DNA of 64,000 nucleotides from Desulfovibrio fairfieldensis (GTDB lineage: Bacteria > Desulfobacterota > Desulfovibrionia > Desulfovibrionales > Desulfovibrionaceae). Shown piece after piece: positions 34,722-43,324 of this stretch. The translations under genes and the position numbers were made by a program. Each line of letters begins with the position of its first letter. Positions within the stretch are counted from its first letter, which is position 1. The DNA lies in assembly GCF_001553605.1 (NCBI RefSeq), contig NZ_CP014229.1, forward strand, positions 2,942,501 to 3,006,500, given 5' to 3'. The notes below the pieces were generated by a model that saw nothing but the letters and a program-made list of their open reading frames with translations, ran no database searches and was not told the origin of the DNA.

Positions 34722-36098
34722 GTGCAATTTCGTGCCTCAGTCCCCCCGATTTTACGTGAAATGCAAGCCCTGCGCACCCTGGGCGTGTGGCGGCTCATGT
34801 TGCAGGCCCTGGTCACGGGCGGCATCACCGGCGCGGTGATCGGCCTGTTTCGCCAGACCTACACCCTGATCAATACGGCGGTTGTGGACTATGTGCACGG
34901 CCACAGCCTGTCCGACCCCCTGGTGGGCCTGAGCATCTTCGTGGCGCTGGTTCTGCTCGGCCTTCTGGCCTGGCAACTGCTGCGGCATGAACCGCTGATC
35001 AGCGGCAGCGGCATCCCCCAGGTGGAGCTGACCGTGGCCGGGCATCTGCCCATGCGCTGGGTCACGGTCATCTGGGCCAAATTCGTGGGCACCCTGGTGT
35101 CCTTGAGCGGCGGGCTTTCCGTGGGCCGCGAAGGGCCCTGCATCCAGATGGGCGCGGCCGTGGGCTGCGGCGTGGGCCGCATCTGGCATGACGACAAGGC
35201 CCAGACCATGCCGCGCTATCTCATCGGCGGCAGCGTGGCCGGGCTCACGGCGGCCTTCGGCGCTCCGGCCGCCGGGCTCTGTTTCGCCTTTGAGGAAATG
35301 AAAACCGTGATCAGCGCGCCCATGCTGCTGTTTGCCGCGCTGGCCGCCGCCTCGGCCTGGTTTGTGATCGAAGTGCTCTTCGGCTTCGGGCGGGTTTTTC
35401 CCTTCCACAATACGGGCACGCTCTCCCTGCTGCAATGGTGGATCGTGCCCCTGCTGGGCGGCATGGTGGGCATGCTGGGCGCGGCCTACAACGCCATCCT
35501 GATCCGCCTGACCCACTGGGCCGACCGCAGCCCGCTGATGCCCCAGCCCGTGCGCGTGCTGGCCCCCTTTCTGATCAGCGGCCTGCTGCTCTACTTCTAC
35601 CCCCAGGTGCTGGTGGGCTTTGGTCCGGGCGCGCTGGATCTGGAAAGCCTGGCCCTGCCGCTGGGCGCGCTCTTGCTGCTGCTGGCCGCCAAAATCCTGT
35701 TTTCCTGCGTGAGCTTCGCCTCTGGCGTGGCCGGCGGCCTGCTCATGCCAATGCTGCTCGGCGGCGCGTTGGCCGGCGGTTGCGCGGCCTCGGCCCTGCT
35801 CTCCCTGAACTGCATCGGCCCGGAACAGGGCGCCACCCTGCTTATTCTGTGCATGGCCGGGCTGTTTGCCTCCACGGTGCGCGCGCCGCTCACCGGCGCG
35901 GCCCTGCTGATCGAAATGACCGGCTCGCTGCACAACGCCCCGGCCATTGTGGTCACATCCTATCTGGCCGCCCTGGCCGCCAACTGCCTGAATTCGCCGC
36001 CGGTCTACGACAGCCTGAAGCAACGCGCCGTGGACCAGGAAAAAGCCCGGCAAGCCAAAATCGACCAGGCCGCCGGTGCTCCGGGCGCAACCACATAG
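34722..36098 (+). CDS. clcA: CLC-family chloride channel/antiporter
   Basis: 458 residues from GTG at 34722, chosen because AAGGAG is five bases upstream; the frame stays open earlier without a ribosome site. CLC selectivity motifs are present in order: SGSGIPQVEL, the GREGPC loop (SVGREGPCIQMGAAVG), a GLCFAFEE segment and SGVAGGLLMPMLLGGALAG, a GxFxP variant with GLLMP. It resembles bacterial ClcA-type Cl-/H+ exchangers of the inner membrane. No CBS domains follow. The gene stands alone on the plus strand after the tRNA. The gating glutamate of E. coli ClcA (Glu148, in GREGP) is present. Confidence 0.92.
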   Translation: MQFRASVPPILREMQALRTLGVWRLMLQALVTGGITGAVIGLFRQTYTLINTAVVDYVHGHSLSDPLVGLSIFVALVLLGLLAWQLLRHEPLISGSGIPQVELTVAGHLPMRWVTVIWAKFVGTLVSLSGGLSVGREGPCIQMGAAVGCGVGRIWHDDKAQTMPRYLIGGSVAGLTAAFGAPAAGLCFAFEEMKTVISAPMLLFAALAAASAWFVIEVLFGFGRVFPFHNTGTLSLLQWWIVPLLGGMVGMLGAAYNAILIRLTHWADRSPLMPQPVRVLAPFLISGLLLYFYPQVLVGFGPGALDLESLALPLGALLLLLAAKILFSCVSFASGVAGGLLMPMLLGGALAGGCAASALLSLNCIGPEQGATLLILCMAGLFASTVRAPLTGAALLIEMTGSLHNAPAIVVTSYLAALAANCLNSPPVYDSLKQRAVDQEKARQAKIDQAAGAPGATT

Positions 36099-36247
36099 AA
36101 TCAGAGTCGCGGCATGCGCGGTGACCCCGGAAGCCGGATGTCTTTCGGTAACCGGCCCGCTGCATGGGTTCATCGCCGTGCGCACGATCAAGAATCATTT
36201 TTATTTGTATATAACATATTGAAATATAAATATAAATAAAAAAATAC

Positions 36248-36276
36248 TTGCAATAGTACAGATCATTGCTTACATA
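36248..36276 (+). promoter_or_regulatory. Sigma-70-type promoter of PaaK-like gene
   Basis: TTGCAA (36248-36253), a 17-base spacer and TACATA (36271-36276), 34 bases before the start codon. The 60 bases upstream are very AT-rich (UP-element-like), in sharp contrast to the surrounding GC content. Confidence 0.6.
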
Positions 36277-36310
36277 TGGTGCCTCCCATCAATATTACAA
36301 GGCGAACGTC

Positions 36311-37576
36311 ATGACCCGCAAAGACCGTACTGAAGGCATTTACAGCCGCCGTGAAGTGCTCGACGAGAGCGAGCGCCGCCAATACTGCCTGATCCAGCTC
36401 AAGGATCTGCTCTCTTACGCCTACCGCTATTCGGAAGACGTCAAAAAGCGTTTTGACCGCGCGCAGTTCAATGTGGAGAAGTTCAAGACTCTCTCGGACA
36501 TCAAGCACATCCCCATTCTGAAAAAGAAAGAACTGATCTTTCTGCAGTCCATGGGGCCGCGTCTGGGCGGGCTGCTGACCAAGGACATCGGCGAACTCAA
36601 GCGCATCTTTCTTTCGCCCGGCCCCATCTTCGATCCCGAAGACCGGGGAGAGGACTACTGGGGCTATACCGAAGCCTTCTATTCCGTGGGCTTCCGCCCC
36701 GGCGACGCGGTGCAGAACACCTTCAACTACCAGCTAACGCCCGCGGGCCTGATGTTTGAAGAACCCCTGCGCAACCTGGGCTGTGCGGTGATCCCGGCCG
36801 GGCCGTCCGACGCGGCCACCCAGCTGGACATCATGCAGAAGCTGCGCGTCTCCGGCTATGTGGGCACGCCCAGTTTCCTCATGCACCTGGCCCAGAAGGC
36901 CGAGGAAAAGGGCCTGAATCTGCGCAAGGATCTCTTTCTGGAAGTGGCTTTCGTCACCGGCGAGCGCCTCTCGGAAAAAATGCGCTCCCAGATGGAAAAG
37001 AAATACGACCTGATCATGCGCCAGGGCTACGGCACGGCGGACGTGGGCTGCATCGGCTATGAATGCTTTCACAAGACGGGCCTGCACATCGCCAACCGCT
37101 GCTATGTGGAAATCTGCCATCCGGACACCGGCATTCCGCTCAAGGACGGCGAAGTGGGCGAAATCGTGGTCACGGCCTTCAACAAGACGTATCCGCTGAT
37201 CCGCCTGGCCACGGGCGACCTTTCCTACATCGACCGCAGCCCCTGCGCCTGCGGCCGCACCAGCCCGCGCCTGGGCAGCATTGTGGGCCGCGTGGACACC
37301 ACCGCCCGCATCATGGGCATGTTCGTCTACCCCCATCAGGTGGAGCAGGTCATGAGCCGTTTCGAGGAGATCAAGCGTTGGCAGATCGAGGTCACCAACC
37401 CCGGCGGCATCGACGAAATGACGCTGTTCATCGAAACCAGCGGCTTCAAGCGCGAAGAGGAGCTGCTGCACCAGTTCCGCGAAAAGATCAAGCTGCGCCC
37501 CGAACTGCGCGTTCTGGCTCCGGGCAGCCTACCGCCGCAGATCCGGCCCATCGAGGACAAGCGCCACTGGGATTAA
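36311..37576 (+). CDS. Phenylacetate-CoA ligase-like (PaaK family) AMP-forming enzyme
   Basis: 421 residues from ATG at 36311. Adenylate-forming family features: the PaaK-type N-terminus (YSRREVLDESERRQYCLIQL), GYVGTPSFLMHLAQKAEE, MRQGYGTADVGCIGYEC (the acyl-AMP motif), TGDLSYIDRSPCACGRTSPRLG with its typical Cys-x-Cys, and IVGRVDTTARIMGMFVYPHQ. These enzymes activate an aryl or acyl acid with ATP to the CoA thioester. The true acid is not known. No phenylacetate genes are adjacent. The gene is monocistronic, with its own AT-rich promoter and a terminator. Confidence 0.88.
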   Translation: MTRKDRTEGIYSRREVLDESERRQYCLIQLKDLLSYAYRYSEDVKKRFDRAQFNVEKFKTLSDIKHIPILKKKELIFLQSMGPRLGGLLTKDIGELKRIFLSPGPIFDPEDRGEDYWGYTEAFYSVGFRPGDAVQNTFNYQLTPAGLMFEEPLRNLGCAVIPAGPSDAATQLDIMQKLRVSGYVGTPSFLMHLAQKAEEKGLNLRKDLFLEVAFVTGERLSEKMRSQMEKKYDLIMRQGYGTADVGCIGYECFHKTGLHIANRCYVEICHPDTGIPLKDGEVGEIVVTAFNKTYPLIRLATGDLSYIDRSPCACGRTSPRLGSIVGRVDTTARIMGMFVYPHQVEQVMSRFEEIKRWQIEVTNPGGIDEMTLFIETSGFKREEELLHQFREKIKLRPELRVLAPGSLPPQIRPIEDKRHWD

Positions 37577-37586
37577 CCGCTGTTGC

Positions 37587-37617
37587 AAAAGCCCGGCCTC
37601 TTGGCCGGGCTTTTGTC
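37587..37617 (+). terminator. Intrinsic terminator after PaaK-like gene
   Basis: AAAAGCCCGGCC (37587-37598) pairs with GGCCGGGCTTTT (37603-37614) around TCTT and is followed by T-rich sequence. The next gene starts 25 bases beyond, so it must be expressed by read-through or from a promoter inside the previous gene. Confidence 0.85.
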
Positions 37618-37639
37618 TATTCTTCAAAAGGAGGACGAC

Positions 37640-38035
37640 ATGTCCGATCAGAATGCCGCTGAAGCCCTGGCCGGGCTCATCCAATGGCTCAGAGAGCGCC
37701 ATGACAGGATCATGGCCGTGGAGGCCGAAGCCCTGCGCCTGCTGGAAGCCGGGGACACCCCCGGCCACAACGCCAAAATGCGCGAAAAAGCCGAATTGCT
37801 CGCCGCCCTGGGCGAGGACGCCAAACCCCTGCTGGCCGGGCTGCCCGGCGAACTGCGCTTCAACTTGGCTCTGGCGCTGGAACGTTTTTCGGGCAGCGCC
37901 CGCAATGCGCTAGGCCTCAATTCGGTCTTTTACATGTCCGCCCTGCTCTATCCCGAAGATCACAAGCAGGGCGAGCCCGACGATCTGACGGTCTGCATCG
38001 ACCGCATGGAGCGCGAAGGCGAAAACTTTTCATAG
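37640..38035 (+). CDS. Conserved-looking hypothetical protein, all-helical
   Basis: 131 residues; AAAGGAGGACGAC precedes ATG at 37640, a strong ribosome site. The protein is acidic and predicted helical (ALAGLIQWLRERHDRIMAVE, LPGELRFNLALALERFSGSA). No signal peptide, membrane segment or known motif. The name is left open because I do not recognise the family. The next gene is 147 bases downstream, beyond a CCCTGTCC/GGACAGGG hairpin (38046-38073). Confidence 0.7.
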   Translation: MSDQNAAEALAGLIQWLRERHDRIMAVEAEALRLLEAGDTPGHNAKMREKAELLAALGEDAKPLLAGLPGELRFNLALALERFSGSARNALGLNSVFYMSALLYPEDHKQGEPDDLTVCIDRMEREGENFS

Positions 38036-38181
38036 CCCGCCGTGGCCCTGTCCGCCGAAGAGACTGGACAGGGACGACGGATTGGCCGATACTTAAAAAA
38101 TCGGCGGCCCTCCGGCCTCCGAAAGAATTGTTTTGCGCCGCACGCGCGGGCAAGACAAAATCCACGCATAAGGAGCAAGTT

Positions 38182-38616
38182 ATGACGCGTGTACTGCGTT
38201 TTCCGGCCCTGCCGGTTTTGTTGCGGATGTTCGCCCTGCTGGCCCTGGCGGGCCTGCTGGCTCTGCCCGCCCTTCAGGCCCGGGCGGCCGACGATCCGGC
38301 CAAGGCGGCCTCAAAGGACAAATTCGAGGAAATGGATAAAAACAAGGACGGCAAAGTGATTCTGGAAGAATTCCAGGCCTCTTTCCCCAATATGAAGGAA
38401 AGCGCCTTTGTCGTCATTGACAAAAACGGCGACGGCGCCATTGACCGCGTGGAATGGGATGAATTTCTCAAAGGCCACGCGGCGGGCATGAAGCCCGGCA
38501 TGGGCGGCATGCCGCCCCAGATGGGCGCTCCCATGAACAATATGCCCGGCGATCCCATGATTCCGTCGCCGGACAGCGCGGACATGCCTCTGGTTACGCC
38601 GCCCAATGGCCGCTGA
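38182..38616 (+). CDS. Secreted EF-hand calcium-binding protein
   Basis: 144 residues; AAGGAG lies seven bases before ATG at 38182. A signal peptide (LRMFALLALAGLLALPALQA) is cut near ARA-AD. There are two canonical EF-hand loops at 52-63 (DKNKDGKVILEE) and 80-91 (DKNGDGAIDRVE), each with acidic residues at the calcium positions. The C-terminal third is Gly/Met/Pro-rich (MKPGMGGMPPQMGAPMNNMP). A periplasmic calcium-binding or sensing role is inferred. Its stop codon overlaps the upstream edge of the long open frame before ygiQ. Confidence 0.82.
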   Translation: MTRVLRFPALPVLLRMFALLALAGLLALPALQARAADDPAKAASKDKFEEMDKNKDGKVILEEFQASFPNMKESAFVVIDKNGDGAIDRVEWDEFLKGHAAGMKPGMGGMPPQMGAPMNNMPGDPMIPSPDSADMPLVTPPNGR

Positions 38617-38953
38617 TAAACACAAGGCCCCGCCTTTTCCCGTGCCCTGGCGTCCGGCAACGGCTCCTGACGCGGAAGAGGCGGGCGCAGCTTCCCCGCG
38701 CCGGGCGGAAACGTCCGGCGCGCCTCTTTCTCGGGCCCGCCGGGAACGCCCCGCGCGCGGCGCCCGTCCACGCCCGCATCGTCAAAGCGCTCCCCGAAAT
38801 GCGGAGGCCCAAGGCCAGCCGCATTGCCCCCAATTTCCCGACATTTCAGCGCCGTCGGATACAGGCGCACACGGACAAGCCGCCCCCGGCCCGCGTTCCC
38901 GGACCGTGCCGTGCGGCCCGGATGAAAAATGGCGGCCCGGCGCTCTCGCGGAA

Positions 38954-40909
38954 ATGGCGGATACGGCAGATGCCCCGGCCCGGCCCGACCATTCGACACG
39001 ATTGCGCCATCCAAGAGGTTCGGGAGGTCCGGCAGCTCTGGCCCAGCCCCGCTTTCTGCCCATGTCCCGCGAAGAGATGCTCGCCCTGGGCTGGGACGAA
39101 CTGGACGTGCTGCTGATCAACGGCGACGCCTATGTGGACCATCCTTCCTTCGGCTGCGTGCTGCTGGCGCGCTGGCTGATCCATCACGGCTTCCGCACCG
39201 GCCTGGTGGCCCAGCCCCGCTGGGACAGCCCCGACGACCTGCTGGTCATGGGGCGGCCCCGCCTGTTCGCGGGTGTCAGCGCCGGAGCCCTGGACTCCCT
39301 GCTGGCCCATTACACGGCCTTTCGCAAAAAACGCCATGACGATGCCTACACCCCCGGCGGCAAGGCGGGCGCGCGGCCCAACCGGGCCTGCCTGGTATAC
39401 GCCAACCTGGCGCGCCGGGCCTTTCCCGGCCTGCCCCTGGTGCTGGGCGGCATTGAAGCCTCCCTGCGGCGGGTCAGTCATTACGATTTCTGGACCGACG
39501 CCCTGCGCCGCCCCATTCTTATGGACGCCAAGGCTGACTTGCTGGTCTGGGGCATGGGCGAGCGCGCTATTCTGGAATGTGCCCGCCGCCTGGATCAAGA
39601 CCGGAATCAGGGCCGGGACCAGAGCCCGGGCGCGAACGTGCTGGCCGGAATTCCCGGCACGGCCTGGCTTGACAAACTGAACGCCGAGGGCCGACCCGCC
39701 AAGCCGCCTGCCACGCTGGCGGACGCGCCGCTGATGACCCTGCCAAGCCATCAGCAGCTGCTGGACGAACCGGAACAATTGCTCAGACTGACTCAGATGC
39801 TGGAACAGCAGGTGCACCGGGGCGACGCCTGGGCCTTTGAGCCCGTGGACGGCCGCGCCCTGGTTCTGGCCCCGCCTCCCGCGCCCCTGACTACGGCGGA
39901 AATGGACGAACTCTACAGCCTGCCCTTTTGCCGGGAGGCCCATCCCATCTATACGCAGCCTATTCCGGCGGCGGAAATGCTGCGCACCAGCATCACCAGC
40001 CACCGTGGCTGCGGCGGAGGCTGTTCGTTCTGTTCCCTGGCCCTGCATCAGGGGCGGCACATCAGCTCGCGCTCGGCGGACTCCATTCTGGCCGAGGCGC
40101 GCGCTCTGGGCCGTGACGCGGCCTCCGGCAGACGGAGCAAGGCTGGCGTGGCCATTTCCGACGTGGGCGGCCCCACTGCCAATATGTGGCAGGCCCACTG
40201 CGCTCTGGAAGACGCGGGGACCAAAGAAGGGGGCGACAGCCCGACCGGCATGCGCAAAAGCCGCTGCCGCCGCTCCAGTTGTTGTTTTCCCACGGTCTGC
40301 AAGGCCTTTGTGGCCCCGCAGCGCAAGCATGTGGAACTGCTGCGCGCGGTGGCGGCTCTGCCCGAAGTCAAACAGGTGCGTGTCGCCAGCGGCGTGCGCG
40401 CGGACCTTGCCTTGCGCGATGCCGACGCTCTTGCCGCCTATACCGGCGAGTTCACGGGCGGGCAGCTCAAAGTGGCCCCGGAGCACTGCGCGCCTTCGGT
40501 GCTGGCCCTGATGCGCAAGCCCCCGTTGGCGGTTTTCGAGGCCTTTCTGGAGAGTTTCGTCCGCCAGAGCCGGGCCGCCGGACGTGAGCAGTATGTGGTG
40601 CCCTATCTGATGAGCGCCTTTCCCGGCTGCACGGATGAAGACATGTATGCGCTGGCCCACTGGCTGCGCCAGCGCCGCTGGAATCCGCGCCAGACCCAGT
40701 GCTTCATCCCCACGCCGGGCACCATTGCCACAGCCATGTATTATTGTGCTAAAAATGAAGCCGGTGAAGATATTGAAGTGGCCCGCAGCGACGCGGCACG
40801 GCTGCGCCAGCATCGCATTCTCATGCCGGTGGCGGAAACGGCGGAGGGCCCCCGCAGGCCTCAGGGAATGCGCAGGTCCGAAAACCGGCAAGATCGCAGG
40901 AAGCGCTGA
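38954..40909 (+). CDS. ygiQ: YgiQ-family radical SAM protein
   Basis: 651 residues from ATG at 38954. The frame is open back to an ATG at 38606, but that stretch is low-complexity and E. coli YgiQ has about 30 residues before FLPMSREEM, as this start gives. Family blocks: FLPMSREEMLALGWDELDVL, GDAYVDHPSFG, GGIEASLRRVSHYDFW, the radical SAM motif in SHRGCGGGCSFCSLALHQGR, and a C-terminal segment with PTPGTIATAMYYC. The Cys-rich FP-VCK region (SSCCFPTVCKAF) is an accessory site. It is an uncharacterised SAM enzyme, possibly an RNA or small-molecule modifier. The stop codon lies within the inverted repeat at 40899. Confidence 0.88.
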   Translation: MADTADAPARPDHSTRLRHPRGSGGPAALAQPRFLPMSREEMLALGWDELDVLLINGDAYVDHPSFGCVLLARWLIHHGFRTGLVAQPRWDSPDDLLVMGRPRLFAGVSAGALDSLLAHYTAFRKKRHDDAYTPGGKAGARPNRACLVYANLARRAFPGLPLVLGGIEASLRRVSHYDFWTDALRRPILMDAKADLLVWGMGERAILECARRLDQDRNQGRDQSPGANVLAGIPGTAWLDKLNAEGRPAKPPATLADAPLMTLPSHQQLLDEPEQLLRLTQMLEQQVHRGDAWAFEPVDGRALVLAPPPAPLTTAEMDELYSLPFCREAHPIYTQPIPAAEMLRTSITSHRGCGGGCSFCSLALHQGRHISSRSADSILAEARALGRDAASGRRSKAGVAISDVGGPTANMWQAHCALEDAGTKEGGDSPTGMRKSRCRRSSCCFPTVCKAFVAPQRKHVELLRAVAALPEVKQVRVASGVRADLALRDADALAAYTGEFTGGQLKVAPEHCAPSVLALMRKPPLAVFEAFLESFVRQSRAAGREQYVVPYLMSAFPGCTDEDMYALAHWLRQRRWNPRQTQCFIPTPGTIATAMYYCAKNEAGEDIEVARSDAARLRQHRILMPVAETAEGPRRPQGMRRSENRQDRRKR

Positions 40910-41059
40910 TCAATGAAGATTTTTGTTCTCTGCCAAGGACGCAAGCCGTTGCCGCGTCGGCGGCTTGCTTGAGCCTACGGCTAAAGCAAGGCGAACACCG
41001 GGCGGAGGGAGTGGGCTTGGCGCAGGCAGAGGGCAAAAAGAGTATGAATCAGCGCTTCC
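40899..41059. repeat. 161-base element with GGAAGCGCTGAT terminal repeats
   Basis: GGAAGCGCTGATCAA (40899-40913) and TGAATCAGCGCTTCC (41045-41059) are inverted repeats that extend imperfectly inward for about 34 bases (TCTCTGCC near both ends). An inner GCAAGCCG/CGGCTTGC hairpin lies near 40950. It fills the gap between two convergent genes exactly, supplying the ygiQ stop and abutting the dgkA stop. MITE-like; no protein. Confidence 0.6.
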
Positions 41060-41470
41060 TTAAAAAAAGCGACCGATCAGATACGTGCCCCAGACCACGA
41101 GGATACAGATCTGGGCGGTGAATTGCGCGGCGCTGCCCATGTCCTTGGCTTTTTTGGACAGGGGATGCAGCTCGGGCGAAATGCGGTCCACCACGTTTTC
41201 AATGGCGCTGTTCAGCAACTCCACCAGCAGTGCCACTACCAGCACCAGGGCCAGCAGTACGCGGTCGCCCCAGGTCTGGCCCAGCCAGCAGGCCAGCGGC
41301 AGGCCCGCGAGGCAGCCCCAGACTATCTGGCGGAAAGCCTGCTCGTCCCGCCAGGCCGCCGTAAAGCCGTCGCGGGAATAGCGGCAGGCATTCCAGAGTC
41401 GCCGCAGACCGGAACGCCCTTTGAGCTTGTTGCGGAGATTGTCCGGCGCCTGTGGACCATGCGCAGCCAT
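41060..41470 (-). CDS. dgkA: Diacylglycerol kinase (prokaryotic)
   Basis: 136 residues. Three transmembrane helices with the DgkA signature: RYSRDGFTAAWRDEQAFRQ, then VALLVELLNSAIENVVDRIS (the ELLNTAIE active-site motif) and LSKKAKDMGSAAQF (KKAKDxxSAA). The enzyme phosphorylates diacylglycerol to phosphatidate in the inner membrane, recycling lipid from osmoregulated polymers. ATG at 41470. It is convergent with ygiQ, across a 161-base repeat, and divergent from slyX. Confidence 0.95.
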   Translation of the reverse strand: MAAHGPQAPDNLRNKLKGRSGLRRLWNACRYSRDGFTAAWRDEQAFRQIVWGCLAGLPLACWLGQTWGDRVLLALVLVVALLVELLNSAIENVVDRISPELHPLSKKAKDMGSAAQFTAQICILVVWGTYLIGRFF

Positions 41471-41588
41471 GTCGCCCCCTTACAACTATCGTCCGCCCCG
41501 GACAAAACGCCGGGAGCGTCCGGGCCAGTGTGCCTGAAAAAGCCCGGACGCGCCAGTGCGGCGTAAACAGGGAACCAGGGAGAAAACC

Positions 41589-41813
41589 ATGCCCGATCCG
41601 GAACAACGTCTGGCCCGCCTGGAGGAGCTGAGCTTCTTTCAGGAAGAACAGCTCAGGCAACTTAACGCCGCGCTCACGGCCCAGCAGACCCAGCTGGACA
41701 AGGTGGAGCGGGATCTGGCCGACGCGCTGGCCGTGATCCGCCTTTTGCGCGAAAAGCTGGCCGAGCAGCCGGAAAACACGCTGCCGCCGCATTTCATGCC
41801 GGAACGCTACTGA
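41589..41813 (+). CDS. slyX: SlyX-family small coiled-coil protein
   Basis: 74 residues from ATG at 41589 (GGGAG upstream). The family pattern is plain: PEQRLARLEELSFFQEEQLR, a coiled coil with QLNAAL, and the C-terminal PPHFMPERY (PPHY-type ending). Function is unknown in any species; the family is often beside slyD or alone. It is transcribed rightward with a GNAT gene starting 35 bases later. Confidence 0.88.
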   Translation: MPDPEQRLARLEELSFFQEEQLRQLNAALTAQQTQLDKVERDLADALAVIRLLREKLAEQPENTLPPHFMPERY

Positions 41814-41848
41814 CGCACTTCAAGGGTTAAAGATTCTTTGGAGGTGGG

Positions 41849-42301
41849 ATGGAAATCATTTCCGTCCGCGCGCAGCCGGGCTGTGCGGATGCCGCCATCG
41901 CCTTTCTGCAACAGGCCTGGGGCGGCGGCAACAATGAGATCATGTATGAGGACTGCGTCCGGCACTGCCTGGGCAGCCCAAGCCCCCTGCCCCAGTGGTA
42001 TCTGCTGCGGGACGGAGAGACGCTTGCGGGTTGCGCCGGATTGATCCCCAATGATTTCATCAGCCGCATGGATCTCTGGCCCTGGATCTGCGCGCTGTAT
42101 GTGGCGCGGGAACACCGGGGCCATGAATACGGCCGCCGACTGCTGGATTACGCCAAGGCTGACGCCCGACGGCTCGGTTTCCGCAAAATCTATCTCAGCA
42201 CGGAACACATCGGCTATTACGAACGCTACGGCTTTGCCTATCTGGGGCAAGGCTGGCACCCTTGGGGCGAAAGCTCGCGCATCTACGCGGCTCCGCTCTG
42301 A
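41849..42301 (+). CDS. GNAT-family N-acetyltransferase
   Basis: 150 residues; GGAGG precedes ATG at 41849. The acetyl-CoA site is VAREHRGHEYGRRLLDYAKA (R-x2-G-x-G/A type), with strand 4 (ALYVAREHRG) and the C-terminal YYERYGFAYLGQG typical of the fold. The acceptor is unknown. It follows slyX in the same direction and a bidirectional terminator ends the unit. Confidence 0.88.
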   Translation: MEIISVRAQPGCADAAIAFLQQAWGGGNNEIMYEDCVRHCLGSPSPLPQWYLLRDGETLAGCAGLIPNDFISRMDLWPWICALYVAREHRGHEYGRRLLDYAKADARRLGFRKIYLSTEHIGYYERYGFAYLGQGWHPWGESSRIYAAPL

Positions 42302-42333
42302 ACCCGGCCGCAACGCGTCCGCGTGTCCTTTCC

Positions 42334-42375
42334 GCAAAAAACGGCCCTTCCGCCAAGGCGGAAGAGCCGTTTTGC
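42334..42375. terminator. Bidirectional terminator between GNAT gene and qmoD
   Basis: GCAAAAAACGGC and GCCGTTTTGC close a long stem with CTTCCGCC/GGCGGAAG inside. It has A and T runs on both sides, so it serves the two convergent genes. Confidence 0.85.
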
Positions 42376-42397
42376 ATTCACAAAGTCCGAACAGCGG

Positions 42398-43123
42398 CTA
42401 GAAACCGAAGCCGTCCGAATTGGAACCGGAGGCACCGAAACCGAAATCATCCGGCACCGCATTTTCCTCAGCGGGCGCGGCCTCTGCGGCGTCAGCCCCG
42501 GCTACGGCGGCACCGGCGGCCACACCGCCCACCACCATGCCCTTGAGGCCGTCCTTGATGGCGTCCTTGATGGTCTGCATCAGGTCGTCATGGCTCACGG
42601 CCACCTTGCCCTGGAATTCGGCCACCTGCTTGCGCAGGCCGCCCATGTCGGAATTCATGGTCTTGATCTTGGCTTCCAGCTCGTCGCATTTTTTCTGGAG
42701 CGCCTCGGCGCGGGCCTCGGCGGGTTCCAGTTCACGTACGCGCTCTTCCAGCTTGACCACGGCGGCGGTCTGCGCGGACAGACTGGCGAAGGTATCCGCC
42801 AGATAATCCAGGGTCTGGCTGGCCAGGGCCTTGGTACGGCCGTCCATGGGGGTCAGGGAGACATTGTCGCCCAGCATGCCGCGCCCACGGGTGACGAAGC
42901 CTTCCCAAGACTGGTCCTCGCTCCAGGTCAGGTCCATGAATTTGGGGTACCAGCGGGCCAGCCAGGCCGCCGCGAACGGCCCCACGGCCTTGGCGCAGCA
43001 GTCGCAGGCGATGGAGCGCCCCACCACATAACCGGCGATATCCTTGATGTCCACGCCCTCTTTGCCCACCACCAGGGCCAGCACGGATTCCACGGGAAAT
43101 ACTTTGCGATCACTATCAGACAT
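42398..43123 (-). CDS. qmoD: QmoD, accessory protein of Qmo complex
   Basis: 241 residues. The N-terminal domain has CDCCAKAVGPFAAAW and a Trp-rich segment (WYPKFMDLTWSEDQSWEGF); the middle is coiled coil (KLEERVRELEPAEARAEALQ). The C-terminus is Ala-rich and ends FGFGASGSNSDGFGF. It is the promoter-distal gene of the apr-qmo block, as in other Desulfovibrio, where qmoD was found to matter for sulfate reduction. Its role in the complex is not known. The start codon is 201 bases beyond the end of qmoC, a gap with a CTCACCGGCGGGTGAG hairpin near 43195-43210. Confidence 0.85.
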   Translation of the reverse strand: MSDSDRKVFPVESVLALVVGKEGVDIKDIAGYVVGRSIACDCCAKAVGPFAAAWLARWYPKFMDLTWSEDQSWEGFVTRGRGMLGDNVSLTPMDGRTKALASQTLDYLADTFASLSAQTAAVVKLEERVRELEPAEARAEALQKKCDELEAKIKTMNSDMGGLRKQVAEFQGKVAVSHDDLMQTIKDAIKDGLKGMVVGGVAAGAAVAGADAAEAAPAEENAVPDDFGFGASGSNSDGFGF

Positions 43124-43324
43124 GGCGGCCTCCTCCTCGGAGATCGTTATTTTTTACTTTGATGCGTTGCTCTTTCCTTCCGCCTTACCCACTCTCACCG
43201 GCGGGTGAGATTTTTTGTTCGCTGGCAAGGCACACAAATTTTTTGCGGAGGGCGCGGGCTCTTCGGCCCGTAACCGGAGCAAAAAACGCCGTGTAACGCC
43301 GCCAGCGGCAAAAAGGCTCAGCCG

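Noticed and set aside
43124..43324. Small gene between qmoC and qmoD
   Set aside because: No frame with a ribosome site. It contains a CTCACCGGCGGGTGAG hairpin only.
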